NCBI GenBank assembly: GCA_963755395.1
Contig: CAVWJJ010000002.1
Coordinates: 1 to 64,000, forward strand
Source of the DNA: DAHVFK01 sp963755395
GTDB taxonomy: Bacteria; Pseudomonadota; Gammaproteobacteria; Burkholderiales; SG8-39
Direction of reading: 5' to 3'
Length of the DNA stretch: 64,000 nt
The translations under genes were made by a program, and so were the position numbers. The notes below the pieces were generated by a model. The model did no database searches, was not told the origin of the DNA, and saw only the letters and a program-made list of their open reading frames with translations. Positions within the stretch are counted from its first letter, which is position 1, and each line of letters begins with the position of its first letter. Of the stretch, positions 38,289-46,538 are shown one piece after another.

Positions 38289-39035
38289 TTAATAGTCGCC
38301 GGCGAGCGCGTTGAGCGCGGCGAGCGCCGCCAGCGCCGCCGTCTCGGTACGCAGCACGCGCGGCCCGAGCCGCACCGGCTCGAATCCCGCGCCGATCAGC
38401 AGCGCCTCCTCGTCGGCGCTGAATCCGGCTTCCGGCCCGGCGGCGAGCGCGACGTCGGTGTCGAGCCGCGCTGCGGCGGCGCGCAGGCCGAGGCTGGCGC
38501 CGGGCGAGAGCAGCAGGCGCGTACCCGGCGGCGAGGCGCGGCAATAGTCCGCCAGCGAAGCGACGGTGTGAACCTGGGGAATGCGGTTGCGCCCGGATTG
38601 CTCGCAGGCCGCGAGCACGATCTTGCGCCAGTGCTCGGCCCGCGCGGCAGCGCGCTTCGGATCGAGCTTGACGAGGGACTTCTGCGTCAGGACCGGCTGG
38701 ATCGCGGCGACCCCGAGCTCGACGGCCTTCTGCACCGTCAGATCCATGCGCTCAGCGGAGGAGACCGCCTGCACCAGGGTCACCCTGAGCGGCGACTCGC
38801 GCTCCACGTCGCGCCGCTCGCCGACGTCCGCCTGCACGCGCTCGCGCGCGATCGAGGCGATCAGCGCGTCGTGCTCGCCGCCCGTGCCGTCGAACAGGAC
38901 CACCGGCTCGCCCTCGCGCAGGCGCAGCACCGTACTGGCGTGATGGGCCGCACGCGCGGGCAGCGCGATGCGCGCGCCGGCCCGCAGCGCGCCCTCGACG
39001 TACAGGCGCGGGGTCCGTGCGGTCTTTTGTCGCAT
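38289..39035 (-). CDS. rsmE: 16S rRNA m3U1498 methyltransferase
   Basis: A 248-residue SPOUT methyltransferase. The N-terminal PUA-like domain (PRLYVEGALRAGARIALPARAAHHASTVLRLREGEPVVLFDG) precedes the knotted domain with TLVQAVSSAERMDLTVQKAVELGV, CEQSGRNRIP, and the SAM-binding LAAGPEAGFSADEEALL and LGPRVLRTETAALAAL. It starts 14 bp from the divergent thioredoxin-like gene, so both share a very short promoter region. Confidence 0.94.
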   Translation of the reverse strand: MRQKTARTPRLYVEGALRAGARIALPARAAHHASTVLRLREGEPVVLFDGTGGEHDALIASIARERVQADVGERRDVERESPLRVTLVQAVSSAERMDLTVQKAVELGVAAIQPVLTQKSLVKLDPKRAAARAEHWRKIVLAACEQSGRNRIPQVHTVASLADYCRASPPGTRLLLSPGASLGLRAAAARLDTDVALAAGPEAGFSADEEALLIGAGFEPVRLGPRVLRTETAALAALAALNALAGDY

Positions 39036-39049
39036 GCTATGATTTTCGC

Positions 39050-39598
39050 ATGGTCAGCCTGCAGACGTCGGTGTGCGATTTCGGCTGGAACGCGGTCGAA
39101 TTCGACCTGCCGGGCGTCGACGGCGAGCGTCACAGCCTGGCGAGCGCGCGCGGGCCGGACGGCCTGCTGGTGATGTTCATCTGCAATCACTGCCCGTACG
39201 TGAAGGCGGTGATCGATCGCGTCGTGCGCGACTGCCGGGAGCTCACGGGCCACGGTATAGGCTCGATCGCGATCATGTCGAACGATCCGGAGGACTACCC
39301 CGAGGACTCGTTCCACAACATGCAGCGCGTCGCGCGTGAGAAGAACTTCCCGTTTCCGTACGTCTTCGACGAGGCGCAGCAGGTGGCGAAGGCCTACGGC
39401 GCGGTATGCACGCCGGATTTCTTCGGCTTCAACGCCAAGCTCGAGCTGCAGTACCGCGGCCGGCTGGACGCCTCGCGCCGCGAGGCGGTTCCCGGTGCCC
39501 GGCGCGAGCTCTACGAGGCGATGCTGCAGATCGCGCGGACCGGCCAGGGACCGCGCGAGCAGACGCCCTCGGTCGGCTGCTCGATCAAGTGGCGTTGA
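39050..39598 (+). CDS. thioredoxin-fold protein, AhpC/TSA-like
   Basis: A 182-residue cytosolic thioredoxin-like protein. It has an AhpC/TSA beginning (FDLPGVDGERHSLASARGP), the redox motif FICNHCPYVKAVIDR (C-x2-C) and VCTPDFFGFNAKLELQYRGR with a further Cys. These fit a thioredoxin family protein common in proteobacteria whose partner is unknown. I chose ATG 39050 (MVSLQTSV); an upstream GTG at 39017 would overlap the divergent rsmE start. Frame intact. Confidence 0.85.
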   Translation: MVSLQTSVCDFGWNAVEFDLPGVDGERHSLASARGPDGLLVMFICNHCPYVKAVIDRVVRDCRELTGHGIGSIAIMSNDPEDYPEDSFHNMQRVAREKNFPFPYVFDEAQQVAKAYGAVCTPDFFGFNAKLELQYRGRLDASRREAVPGARRELYEAMLQIARTGQGPREQTPSVGCSIKWR

Positions 39599-39601
39599 GC
39601 G

Positions 39602-41122
39602 TCACATGGTCGCGCCCAGCACCCAGGGCGCGAACTCATCTTCGCCGTAGCCGAAGGCTTCGCTCTTGGTCTGCTCGCCGGACGCGGTCCTGACGATCAG
39701 GCGGAAGAAATTCTCCGCCGCCTGCTGGATGCTCTCGCGCCCGTCGACGATGGTGCCGCAGTTGAAGTCCATGTCCTCTTCCTGCCGCGCGTAGAGGGCA
39801 CTGTTGGTGGCGAGCTTGAGCGAGGGCGCGGGCTTGCAGCCGTAGGCCGAGCCGCGCCCGGTGGTGAAGCAGATGAGATTCGCGCCACCCGCCACCTGGC
39901 CGGTGGCCGAGACCGGGTCGTAGCCCGGCGTGTCCATGTAGACGAAGCCCTTGGCGGTGACCGGCTCGGCGTACTCGTAGACGTCCACCAGGTTGGTGGT
40001 GCCGCCCTTGGCGACCGCGCCGAGGGACTTCTCCAGAATCGTGGTGAGCCCGCCCGCCTTGTTGCCGGGCGAGGGGTTGTTGTTCATCTCGTTGCCGTTG
40101 CGGCGCGTGTATTCCTCCCACCAGCGAATGCGCGCGATGAGCTTCTCCCCGACTTCCTTTGAAATCGCGCGGCGCGTCAGCAAGTGCTCGGCGCCATAGA
40201 TTTCCGGCGTCTCGGATAGGATCGCGCTGCCGCCGTGGCGCACCAGCAGGTCGACCGCCGCGCCGAGCACCGGGTTGGCGCTGATGCCGGAGTAGCCATC
40301 GGAGCCGCCGCACTGCAGCCCGAGCGTAAGGTGGCTCGCCGGAACGGTCTCACGCGTCACCCGGTTCGCCTCGGGCAGGATGGCCTCGATACGCGCGATG
40401 CCCTCGCGCACCGCCTTCGCGGTGCCGCCCTTGTCCTGAATCGTGAAGGCGCCGAAACCGTCGCGGCGCTCGAGCTTTTGCGCCGAAAGCAGGTTGCTGA
40501 TCTGGTTCGCTTCGCAACCCAGGCCCACCACCTGCACCGCGCAGAAATTCGGATGGCGGGCGTAGCCCGCCATGGTCCGGCGCAGCACGTCCATCGGCTC
40601 GCCTTCGCTCGCCATGCCGCAGCCGGACTTGTGGGTCAGCGCCACCACGCCGTCGACGTTCGGGTAGGCCTCGAGGCGGCCCTCGAAGTGGCGCGCGATC
40701 ATGCGCGCCACCGTGGCCGAGCAGTTGACGCTGGTGAGGATTCCGACGTAGTTGCGCGTGGCGACGCGCCCGTCCGGACGCACGATTCCCTGAAACGTCG
40801 CTTGTGGAGTTATGTAGTCGGTGTCCTTGCTGTCCGAACAGAAGGAATAATCCCTGGCGAAATCGGCCATCCCCAGGTTGTGCACGTGCACGTGCTCGCC
40901 GGCGCGGATCGCGCGCGTCGCGAAACCGATGATCTGGTCGTAGCGCTTCACTGCCGCGCCCTGCGCAAGGTCCCTCACCGCGACCTTGTGGCCGGCCGGG
41001 ATCGCGTCCGAGGCGCGCACGTTCTCCTTCGCCAGCAGCGTTCCGCCCGGGATCTCGACGCGTGCGATGACCACGTCGTCGTTCGGGTGGAGACGAATGG
41101 TCAGTTCGGCGGCCTGCAGCAT
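39602..41122 (-). CDS. altronate dehydratase (UxaA) family protein
   Basis: A 506-residue UxaA-family lyase. An N-terminal SAF-like domain (IRLHPNDDVVIARVEIPGG, about 1-90) precedes the catalytic domain. That domain has ILTSVNCSATVARMIA, THKSGCGMASEGEPM, LGLQCGGSDGYSGISANP and FTTGRGSAYGCKPAP, with conserved Cys residues consistent with an iron-dependent dehydratase. Relatives act on altronate, galactarate or sulfolactate, so the substrate is open. It is last of three minus-strand genes after an IlvD/Edd dehydratase and an SDR, pointing to sugar-acid breakdown. Confidence 0.85.
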   Translation of the reverse strand: MLQAAELTIRLHPNDDVVIARVEIPGGTLLAKENVRASDAIPAGHKVAVRDLAQGAAVKRYDQIIGFATRAIRAGEHVHVHNLGMADFARDYSFCSDSKDTDYITPQATFQGIVRPDGRVATRNYVGILTSVNCSATVARMIARHFEGRLEAYPNVDGVVALTHKSGCGMASEGEPMDVLRRTMAGYARHPNFCAVQVVGLGCEANQISNLLSAQKLERRDGFGAFTIQDKGGTAKAVREGIARIEAILPEANRVTRETVPASHLTLGLQCGGSDGYSGISANPVLGAAVDLLVRHGGSAILSETPEIYGAEHLLTRRAISKEVGEKLIARIRWWEEYTRRNGNEMNNNPSPGNKAGGLTTILEKSLGAVAKGGTTNLVDVYEYAEPVTAKGFVYMDTPGYDPVSATGQVAGGANLICFTTGRGSAYGCKPAPSLKLATNSALYARQEEDMDFNCGTIVDGRESIQQAAENFFRLIVRTASGEQTKSEAFGYGEDEFAPWVLGATM

Positions 41123-41136
41123 GGTTCGCCCTTTCT

Positions 41137-42871
41137 TCAGTGGTTGTCGCGCGGCACCAGCGGGCCGCTCTTGCCGACCAGGAAATCGAGGTCCGCGCCA
41201 TCGCTCGCCTGCAGCACGTGGTCGTGGTAAAGCTTCCAGTAGCCGCGCTCGAGCGGCGGCTGCGGCGCTTTCCAGCGTTTCTTTCGTTTCATCAATTCAG
41301 ATTTTGAAACGAGCAAATTCAACTTGCGCTGCGAGACGTCGAGCTCGATCATGTCGCCGCTCTCGACCAGCGCCAGCGGCTCCGCCGGCCGCCGCTTCGG
41401 GCACGATGTGCAGCACCACCGTGCCGTAGGAGGTGCCGCTCATGCGGGCGTCGGAGATGCGCACCATGTCGGTGATGCCCTTTTTCAGCAGCTTGGGCGG
41501 CAGCGGCATGTTGCCGACCTCGGCCATTCCCGGATAGCCCTTGGGGCCGCAGTTCTTGAGCACCATGATGCAGCGCGCGTCGATCTCGAGCTTCGGGTCG
41601 TCGATGCGGCGGTGGAAATCCTCGATGTTCTCGAACACGACCGCGCGGCCGCGGTGCTTCATCAGCTTCGGTGTCGCAGCGGAAGGCTTGATGACCGCGC
41701 CGTCCGGGCACAGGTTGCCGCGCAGCACCGCGATGCCGGTATTCTTCTTGAACGGCTTCTTGAAGGCATGGATCACGTCGCGGTTCCAGCACGGCGCATC
41801 CTTGTTGTTGGCCCAGATCGTCTCGCCGTTCACCGTCAGCGCGTTCTTGTGCAGCATGCCTGCCTCGCCCAGCTCGCGGATCACGGCCGGCAGGCCGCCG
41901 GCGTAGAAGAAGTCCTCCATCAGGTACTTGCCCGAGGGCATCAGGTTGAGCAGCGTGTGCACCCCTCGCCCGCAGCGGTCCCAGTCCTCGAGCTTGAGGC
42001 TCGACGCCGATGCGGCGCGCGATCGCGATCAGGTGGATGACCGCGTTGGTCGAACCGCCGATCGCGGCGTTGACCCGGATCGCGTTCTCGAACGCCTCGC
42101 TTGGTGAGGATCTTCGACAGCGTCAGGTCTTCCTTCACCATCTGCACGATGCGCCGCCCGGCGGCGCGCGCGAGCACGTTGCGGCGCGCATCGACGGCCG
42201 GGATCGCCGCGTTGCCGGGCATGCCCACGCCGAGCGCTTCGACCATCGACGCCATCGTCGACGCCGTACCCATGGTCATGCAGTGCCCGTGCGAGCGGTG
42301 CATGCACGACTCGGCCTCGTGAAAATCGTCGAGCGTGATCTTGCCGGCGCGCAGGTCCTCGGACATCGACCAGACGTTGGTGCCCGAGCCGATGTCGGTG
42401 CCGCGGTACTTGCCGGATGAGCATCGGTCCGCCCGAGACCGCGATCGCCGGCAGGTCGACGCTTGCCGCGCCCATCAGCAGCGCCGGCGTGGTCTTGTCG
42501 CAGCCGACCAGCAGCACCATGCCGTCGAGCGGATTGCCGCGGATCGACTCTTCCACGTCCATGCTGGCGAGGTTGCGGTACAGCATCGCGGTCGGCCTGA
42601 GCAGCGTTTCGCCCAGCGACATGACCGGAAACTCGAGCGGAAAACCGCCGGCCTCGAGCACGCCGGCCTTGACGTGCTCGGCGATGACGCGAAAGTGGGT
42701 GTTGCAGGGCGTGAGCTCGGACCAGGTGTTGCAGATGCCGATCACCGGCCGGCCGTCGAACTGGTCCTGGGGCACGCCGCGGTTCTTCATCCAGCTGCGG
42801 TAGATGAAACCGTAGATGTCCTCGCGCCCGAACCACTGGATGCTGCGTTGCGCCGGATTCTTCTTCGCCAT
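41137..42871 (-). CDS. IlvD/Edd-family sugar-acid dehydratase, four frameshifts
   Basis: This Fe-S dehydratase is closer to arabonate/xylonate/galactonate-type dehydratases than to housekeeping IlvD by context. Motifs: GICNTWSELTPCNTHFR, VGCDKTTPALLMGA (cluster Cys), ESCMHRSHGHCMTMGTAST, NAAIGGSTNAVIHLIAIA after correction, NLMPSGKYLMEDFFYAGG and DARMSGTSYGTVVLH. Extra bases near 42418, 42099, 41999 and 41380 break the frame; removing exactly these gives 576 residues. ATG 42871 is 1 bp after the SDR stop, so the genes are coupled. A role as dihydroxy-acid dehydratase in branched-chain synthesis is possible but less likely here. Confidence 0.82.
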
Positions 42872-42872
42872 G

Positions 42873-43619
42873 TCAGTAAGTCGCTCTGCCGCCGGAAATG
42901 TCGAACACCGCGCCGGTCGAGAACGAGCAGTCCTCGGAGGCGAGCCAGCAGGAAAGCGCGGCGATCTCGTCCACCGTGACGAAGCGTCCCATCGGGATCT
43001 TGGACAGCATGAACTGCGCGAATTCGGGCGTCACCTGGTCGAGGATCGCCGTTTGCGCGGCCGCGGGGGTGACGCAGTTGACCAATACCCCCGTCTGCGC
43101 CAGCTCCTTGCCGAGCGCCTTGGTGAAGGCGATCAGTCCGCCTTTGGCGGCGGCGTAGGCCGCGGCGTTCGGGTTGCCCTCCTTGCCGGCGATCGAGGCA
43201 ATGTTGACGATCCGGCCGTAGCCCGCTTTCACCATGTTGGGCACGACTGCGCGGCTGCAAAGGAAGGGGCCATTCAGGTCGATCTCGATGACGCGCTTCC
43301 ATTCCTGGATCGGATAATCGACCACCGGTGCAGTTGGCCCGGCGATGCCGGCGTTGTTGACCAGCACGTCGATCTTGCCCACGGCCTCGAGCGCGCTTCG
43401 CGTGGCGTGCTCGATCTGGGCCGCATCGGTCACGTCGAGCACGTCGCCGCTTGCGTCGCGCCCGAGGGCGGCCAGCGCGCGCGCGAGCAGTTTGTCGTCG
43501 CGATCCCAGATGCGCACCTTGGCGCCGGAGGCGAGCAGGCGCTTGGCAATGGCTAGGCCGATGCCTTGCGCGGCTCCGGTTACGATCGCGCTGCGGCCTG
43601 CGAAATCTAGTTGGTTCAT
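42873..43619 (-). CDS. short-chain dehydrogenase of a sugar-acid cluster (minus strand)
   Basis: A 248-residue classical SDR: TGAAQGIG cofactor motif, NNAGIAG, catalytic Ser in VNIASIAG, Tyr-x3-Lys in AAYAAAKGGLIAF and the closing FDISGGRATY. An acidic residue after the second strand (IWDRDD) suggests NAD rather than NADP. It is first of a minus-strand operon with the IlvD/Edd and UxaA-like dehydratases. It probably oxidises a sugar or keto-deoxy sugar acid. The start is ATG 43619 with GGGGAGGA upstream. Confidence 0.82.
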   Translation of the reverse strand: MNQLDFAGRSAIVTGAAQGIGLAIAKRLLASGAKVRIWDRDDKLLARALAALGRDASGDVLDVTDAAQIEHATRSALEAVGKIDVLVNNAGIAGPTAPVVDYPIQEWKRVIEIDLNGPFLCSRAVVPNMVKAGYGRIVNIASIAGKEGNPNAAAYAAAKGGLIAFTKALGKELAQTGVLVNCVTPAAAQTAILDQVTPEFAQFMLSKIPMGRFVTVDEIAALSCWLASEDCSFSTGAVFDISGGRATY

Positions 43620-43709
43620 CGTCCTCCCCGGCGTCAACGGAATCGAAAGTGTACCGCGTCGGCCGGCGCCGAACCGCTATAATCCTCCCCCGCTCCCGGG
43701 AGGACAGAG
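43620..43709. promoter_or_regulatory. divergent promoter region of the sugar-acid cluster
   Basis: This 90 bp gap between two divergent SDR genes holds TATAAT at 43678-43683 (plus strand) with no good -35. It also holds a perfect palindrome CTCCCGGGAG at 43692-43701 that overlaps the plus-strand Shine-Dalgarno. Both genes have near-identical GGGAGGAC-type ribosome sites. No regulator gene is adjacent. Confidence 0.4.
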
Positions 43710-44450
43710 ATGTCAGGACGGCTGGCCGGCAAGACCGCATTCATTACCGCAGCAGGGCAGGGTATCGGCCGCGCGGCCGCGCTCACCTTCGCGCGCGAAG
43801 GCGCCAAGGTATGGGCGACCGACCTCAACCCCAAGACGCTGACCGAAATCGAGGGCAAGGACGGCATCCGCACGCGCGTGCTCGACGTGACGGACGAGGC
43901 CGCGATCGCGAAAATTGCGGCCGAGGTCGGCCAGATCGACGTCCTGTTCAACTGCGCCGGGTTCGTCCACCACGGCACGATCCTCGATTGCACGCCGAAG
44001 GACTGGGATTTCAGCTTCAACCTGAACGTGAAGTCGATGTACCTGGTCACGCGCGCCTTCCTGCCAGGCATGCTGAAGAAGGGCGGCGGCTCGATCATCA
44101 ACATGTCGTCGATCGCCTCGAGCGTGAAAGGATTGCCGAACCGTTTCGTGTATGGCGCGACCAAGGCCGCGGTGATCGGGCTCACCAAGGCGATCGCGGC
44201 GGACTACGTCAGGCAGGGCATCCGCTGCAACTGCATCGGCCCGGGCACGGTGGACACGCCGTCGCTGCACGATCGCATCAAGGCGTTTCCCGATCCGGTG
44301 CAGGCGCGCAAGGACTTCATCGCGCGTCAGCCCATGGGGCGCCTCGGCACCGTGGACGACATCACGGGAATTCTGGTTTTTCTGGCATCCGACGAGTCGC
44401 AGTTCGCGACCGGAAACATGTATTCAATCGACGGGGGAATGACCATATGA
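43710..44450 (+). CDS. SDR, probable 2-keto-3-deoxy-L-fuconate-type dehydrogenase
   Basis: A 246-residue SDR resembling DHRS6/BDH2-like enzymes and bacterial 2-keto-3-deoxy-L-fuconate dehydrogenases. Motifs: TAAGQGIGRA, acidic TDLNP (NAD-type), NCAGFVHHGTI, INMSSIASSVKG (Ser), FVYGATKAAVIG (Tyr-x3-Lys), GTVDTPSLHDRI and the end YSIDGGMTI. Its stop overlaps the start of a fumarylacetoacetase-family hydrolase, the enzyme that cleaves the diketo product in that pathway. This pairing is the best support for the assignment. Confidence 0.8.
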   Translation: MSGRLAGKTAFITAAGQGIGRAAALTFAREGAKVWATDLNPKTLTEIEGKDGIRTRVLDVTDEAAIAKIAAEVGQIDVLFNCAGFVHHGTILDCTPKDWDFSFNLNVKSMYLVTRAFLPGMLKKGGGSIINMSSIASSVKGLPNRFVYGATKAAVIGLTKAIAADYVRQGIRCNCIGPGTVDTPSLHDRIKAFPDPVQARKDFIARQPMGRLGTVDDITGILVFLASDESQFATGNMYSIDGGMTI

Positions 44451-45292
44451 AGCTCTGCCGCTATGGCAAGTCCGGTTTCGAGAAGCCGGGCGTCATCGAC
44501 AACGAAGGAAGGCTGCGCGATCTTTCCAAGGTGGTGGCCAACATCGGCCCGAACGAGATTTCGCCGCGCGGGCTCAAGATGCTGTCCAAGGTGAAGGCCG
44601 AATCGCTGCCGATCGTCAATGGCAACCCGCGCCTCGGCGTGCCCTATGTCGGCATCGGCAAGTTCGTCGCGATCGGCCTCAACTACTCCGACCACGCCAA
44701 GGAGGCCGGGATGCCGATTCCGACCGAGCCGGTCGTGTTCATGAAAGCGACCACCTGCATCAGCGGGCCCTACGACGACATCATCCAGCCCAAGGGCTCG
44801 ACCAAGCTCGACTGGGAAGCGGAGCTCGGCATCGTGATCGGCACCAAGGCTCAGTACGTTGCCGAGGACAAGGCGCTCGAGCACGTTGCGGGCTACTGCG
44901 TCGTGAACGACGTTTCCGAGCGCGCGTTCCAGCTCCAGTCGTCGCAATGGGACAAGGGCAAGGGCTGCGACAGCTTCGGCCCGATCGGCCCGTGGCTCGT
45001 GACCACCGATGAGATCACCGATCCCCAGGTGCTCGACATGTGGCTCGACGTCAACGGCAAGCGCATGCAGACGGGCAACACGCGCACCATGATTTTCGGC
45101 GCGGCGAATATCGTGTCCTACGTCAGCCGCTACATGACGCTGCTGCCCGGCGACGTCATCACCACCGGCACGCCGCCGGGGGTCGGGCTCGGGATGAAGC
45201 CGCCCGTGTTCCTGAACGTGGGCGACGTGGTCACGCTCGGCATCAAGGGCCTGGGCGAGCAGCGCCAGAAGGTAGTCGCCTACGCGGGCTGA
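44447..45292 (+). CDS. fumarylacetoacetate hydrolase-family protein, probable 2,4-diketo-3-deoxy-L-fuconate hydrolase
   Basis: A 281-residue FAH-fold hydrolase. The metal-binding region is visible as GLNYSDHAKEAGMP, EPVVFMKATTCISGPYD, KLDWEAELGIVIG (acidic ligands) and VVNDVSERAFQ, and the active loop ends TTGTPPGVGLGMKPP. Length and motifs match the group that splits 2,4-diketo-3-deoxy-L-fuconate into pyruvate and lactate. Its ATG overlaps the SDR stop (ATGA). The M20 hydrolase gene starts 1 bp after its end, so the plus-strand operon may continue to 47.9 kb. Confidence 0.82.
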   Translation: MKLCRYGKSGFEKPGVIDNEGRLRDLSKVVANIGPNEISPRGLKMLSKVKAESLPIVNGNPRLGVPYVGIGKFVAIGLNYSDHAKEAGMPIPTEPVVFMKATTCISGPYDDIIQPKGSTKLDWEAELGIVIGTKAQYVAEDKALEHVAGYCVVNDVSERAFQLQSSQWDKGKGCDSFGPIGPWLVTTDEITDPQVLDMWLDVNGKRMQTGNTRTMIFGAANIVSYVSRYMTLLPGDVITTGTPPGVGLGMKPPVFLNVGDVVTLGIKGLGEQRQKVVAYAG

Positions 45293-45293
45293 G

Positions 45294-46517
45294 ATGCAGC
45301 CGCTGCGCATCAACGGCGATCGCCTGTGGCAGTCGTTGATGGAGCTTGCGCGCATCGGCGCGACGCCCAAGGGCGGCGTCAAGCGCTTGACGCTCACCGA
45401 CACCGACCGCAAAGCGCGCGAGCTGTTCGCGCGCTGGGCGCGCGAGGCCGGGCTCGAAGTCGCGGTGGACGCCATCGGCAACATGTTCGCGCGCCGCGCG
45501 GGCCGCAACCCCTCGCTGCCTGCCGTGGCGATGGGCAGCCATCTCGACAGCCAGCCCTCGGGCGGCAAGTTCGACGGCGCCTACGGCGTGATGGCCGGAC
45601 TCGAGGTGCTGCGCACGCTGAACGATGCCGGCATCGAGACCCGCGCGCCGCTCGAGGTGGTGTCGTGGACCAACGAGGAAGGCTCCCGCTTCACCCCGGT
45701 GATGATGGGCTCCGGCGTGTACGCCGGCGTATTCCCGCTCGGACACGTTCTCGAGCAAAAGGACGTGGACGGGGTCACGGTAGAGGATGCGCTGAGATCG
45801 ATCGGTTGTAACGGCGAAGCGCCGCCGCATCGGCTGGGCGCCTACTTCGAGGCCCACATCGAGCAGGGCCCGGTGCTGGAGGACGCGAAGACCACGATCG
45901 GCGTGGTGCAGGGGGCGCTCGGCCAGCGCTGGTTCGACGCGGTGATCACCGGCCAGGACGCGCATGCCGGGCCGACGCCGATGGAGTTGCGGAAGGACGC
46001 CCTGATCGCCGCCAGCCGGCTGGTGCTGGAAGTGAACCGCATCGCGCTTGCGTTCCCCGACTACGCCCGCGGCACGGTCGGCTCGATGCAGGTCAAGCCC
46101 AACTCGCGCAACGTGGTCCCGGGCGAGGTGCGCATGTCGGTCGAGTTCCGCAACCAGAAGGACGACACCCTGTCCGCCATGGTGGCCGCGCTGCGAGAGA
46201 GTCTGAAGGCGATCGAGTCCGAGTGCCGGGTGGCGATCGAGCTCGCCGAGGTGACCTACTTTCCGCCCTGCCGGTTCGACCCTTCGATGGTGGGCGCGGT
46301 GCGCGACGCGGCCGAGGCGCTGGGCTACACGCGGCGCGACATCGTCTCGGGCGCGGGTCACGACGCGGTGTACGTCGCCCGGGTGGCGCCCACGGCGATG
46401 ATCTTCGTGCCCTGCGAGGGGGGCATCAGCCACAACGAAATCGAGAACGCCACGCCCCAGGACCTGGCCGCCGGGTGTAACGTATTGCTGCATGCGGCGC
46501 TTTCGCGCGCAGCCTAG
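45294..46517 (+). CDS. M20-family N-carbamoyl amino acid hydrolase / beta-ureidopropionase-like
   Basis: A 407-residue Zn amidohydrolase of the hydantoinase/carbamoylase group. Metal ligands appear in GSHLDSQPSGGKFDGAYGV (His, Asp), TNEEGSRFTP (Glu), HIEQGPVLE (His) and GGISHNEIE (His). The lid domain carries TGQDAHAGPTPM and the substrate Arg region NSRNVVPGEVRM. Relatives hydrolyse N-carbamoyl-beta-alanine, N-carbamoyl amino acids or allantoate. The beta-alanine-type transaminase 21 bp downstream favours N-carbamoyl-beta-alanine, but this is inference. Confidence 0.82.
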   Translation: MQPLRINGDRLWQSLMELARIGATPKGGVKRLTLTDTDRKARELFARWAREAGLEVAVDAIGNMFARRAGRNPSLPAVAMGSHLDSQPSGGKFDGAYGVMAGLEVLRTLNDAGIETRAPLEVVSWTNEEGSRFTPVMMGSGVYAGVFPLGHVLEQKDVDGVTVEDALRSIGCNGEAPPHRLGAYFEAHIEQGPVLEDAKTTIGVVQGALGQRWFDAVITGQDAHAGPTPMELRKDALIAASRLVLEVNRIALAFPDYARGTVGSMQVKPNSRNVVPGEVRMSVEFRNQKDDTLSAMVAALRESLKAIESECRVAIELAEVTYFPPCRFDPSMVGAVRDAAEALGYTRRDIVSGAGHDAVYVARVAPTAMIFVPCEGGISHNEIENATPQDLAAGCNVLLHAALSRAA

Positions 46518-46538
46518 GCCTTTGACGGAGAATCGACC

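Noticed and set aside
41940..41990. A further frameshift pair in the IlvD/Edd gene around the GRGVHTLL segment
   Set aside because: The segment reads through in one frame, and the four other insertions already restore a length divisible by three.
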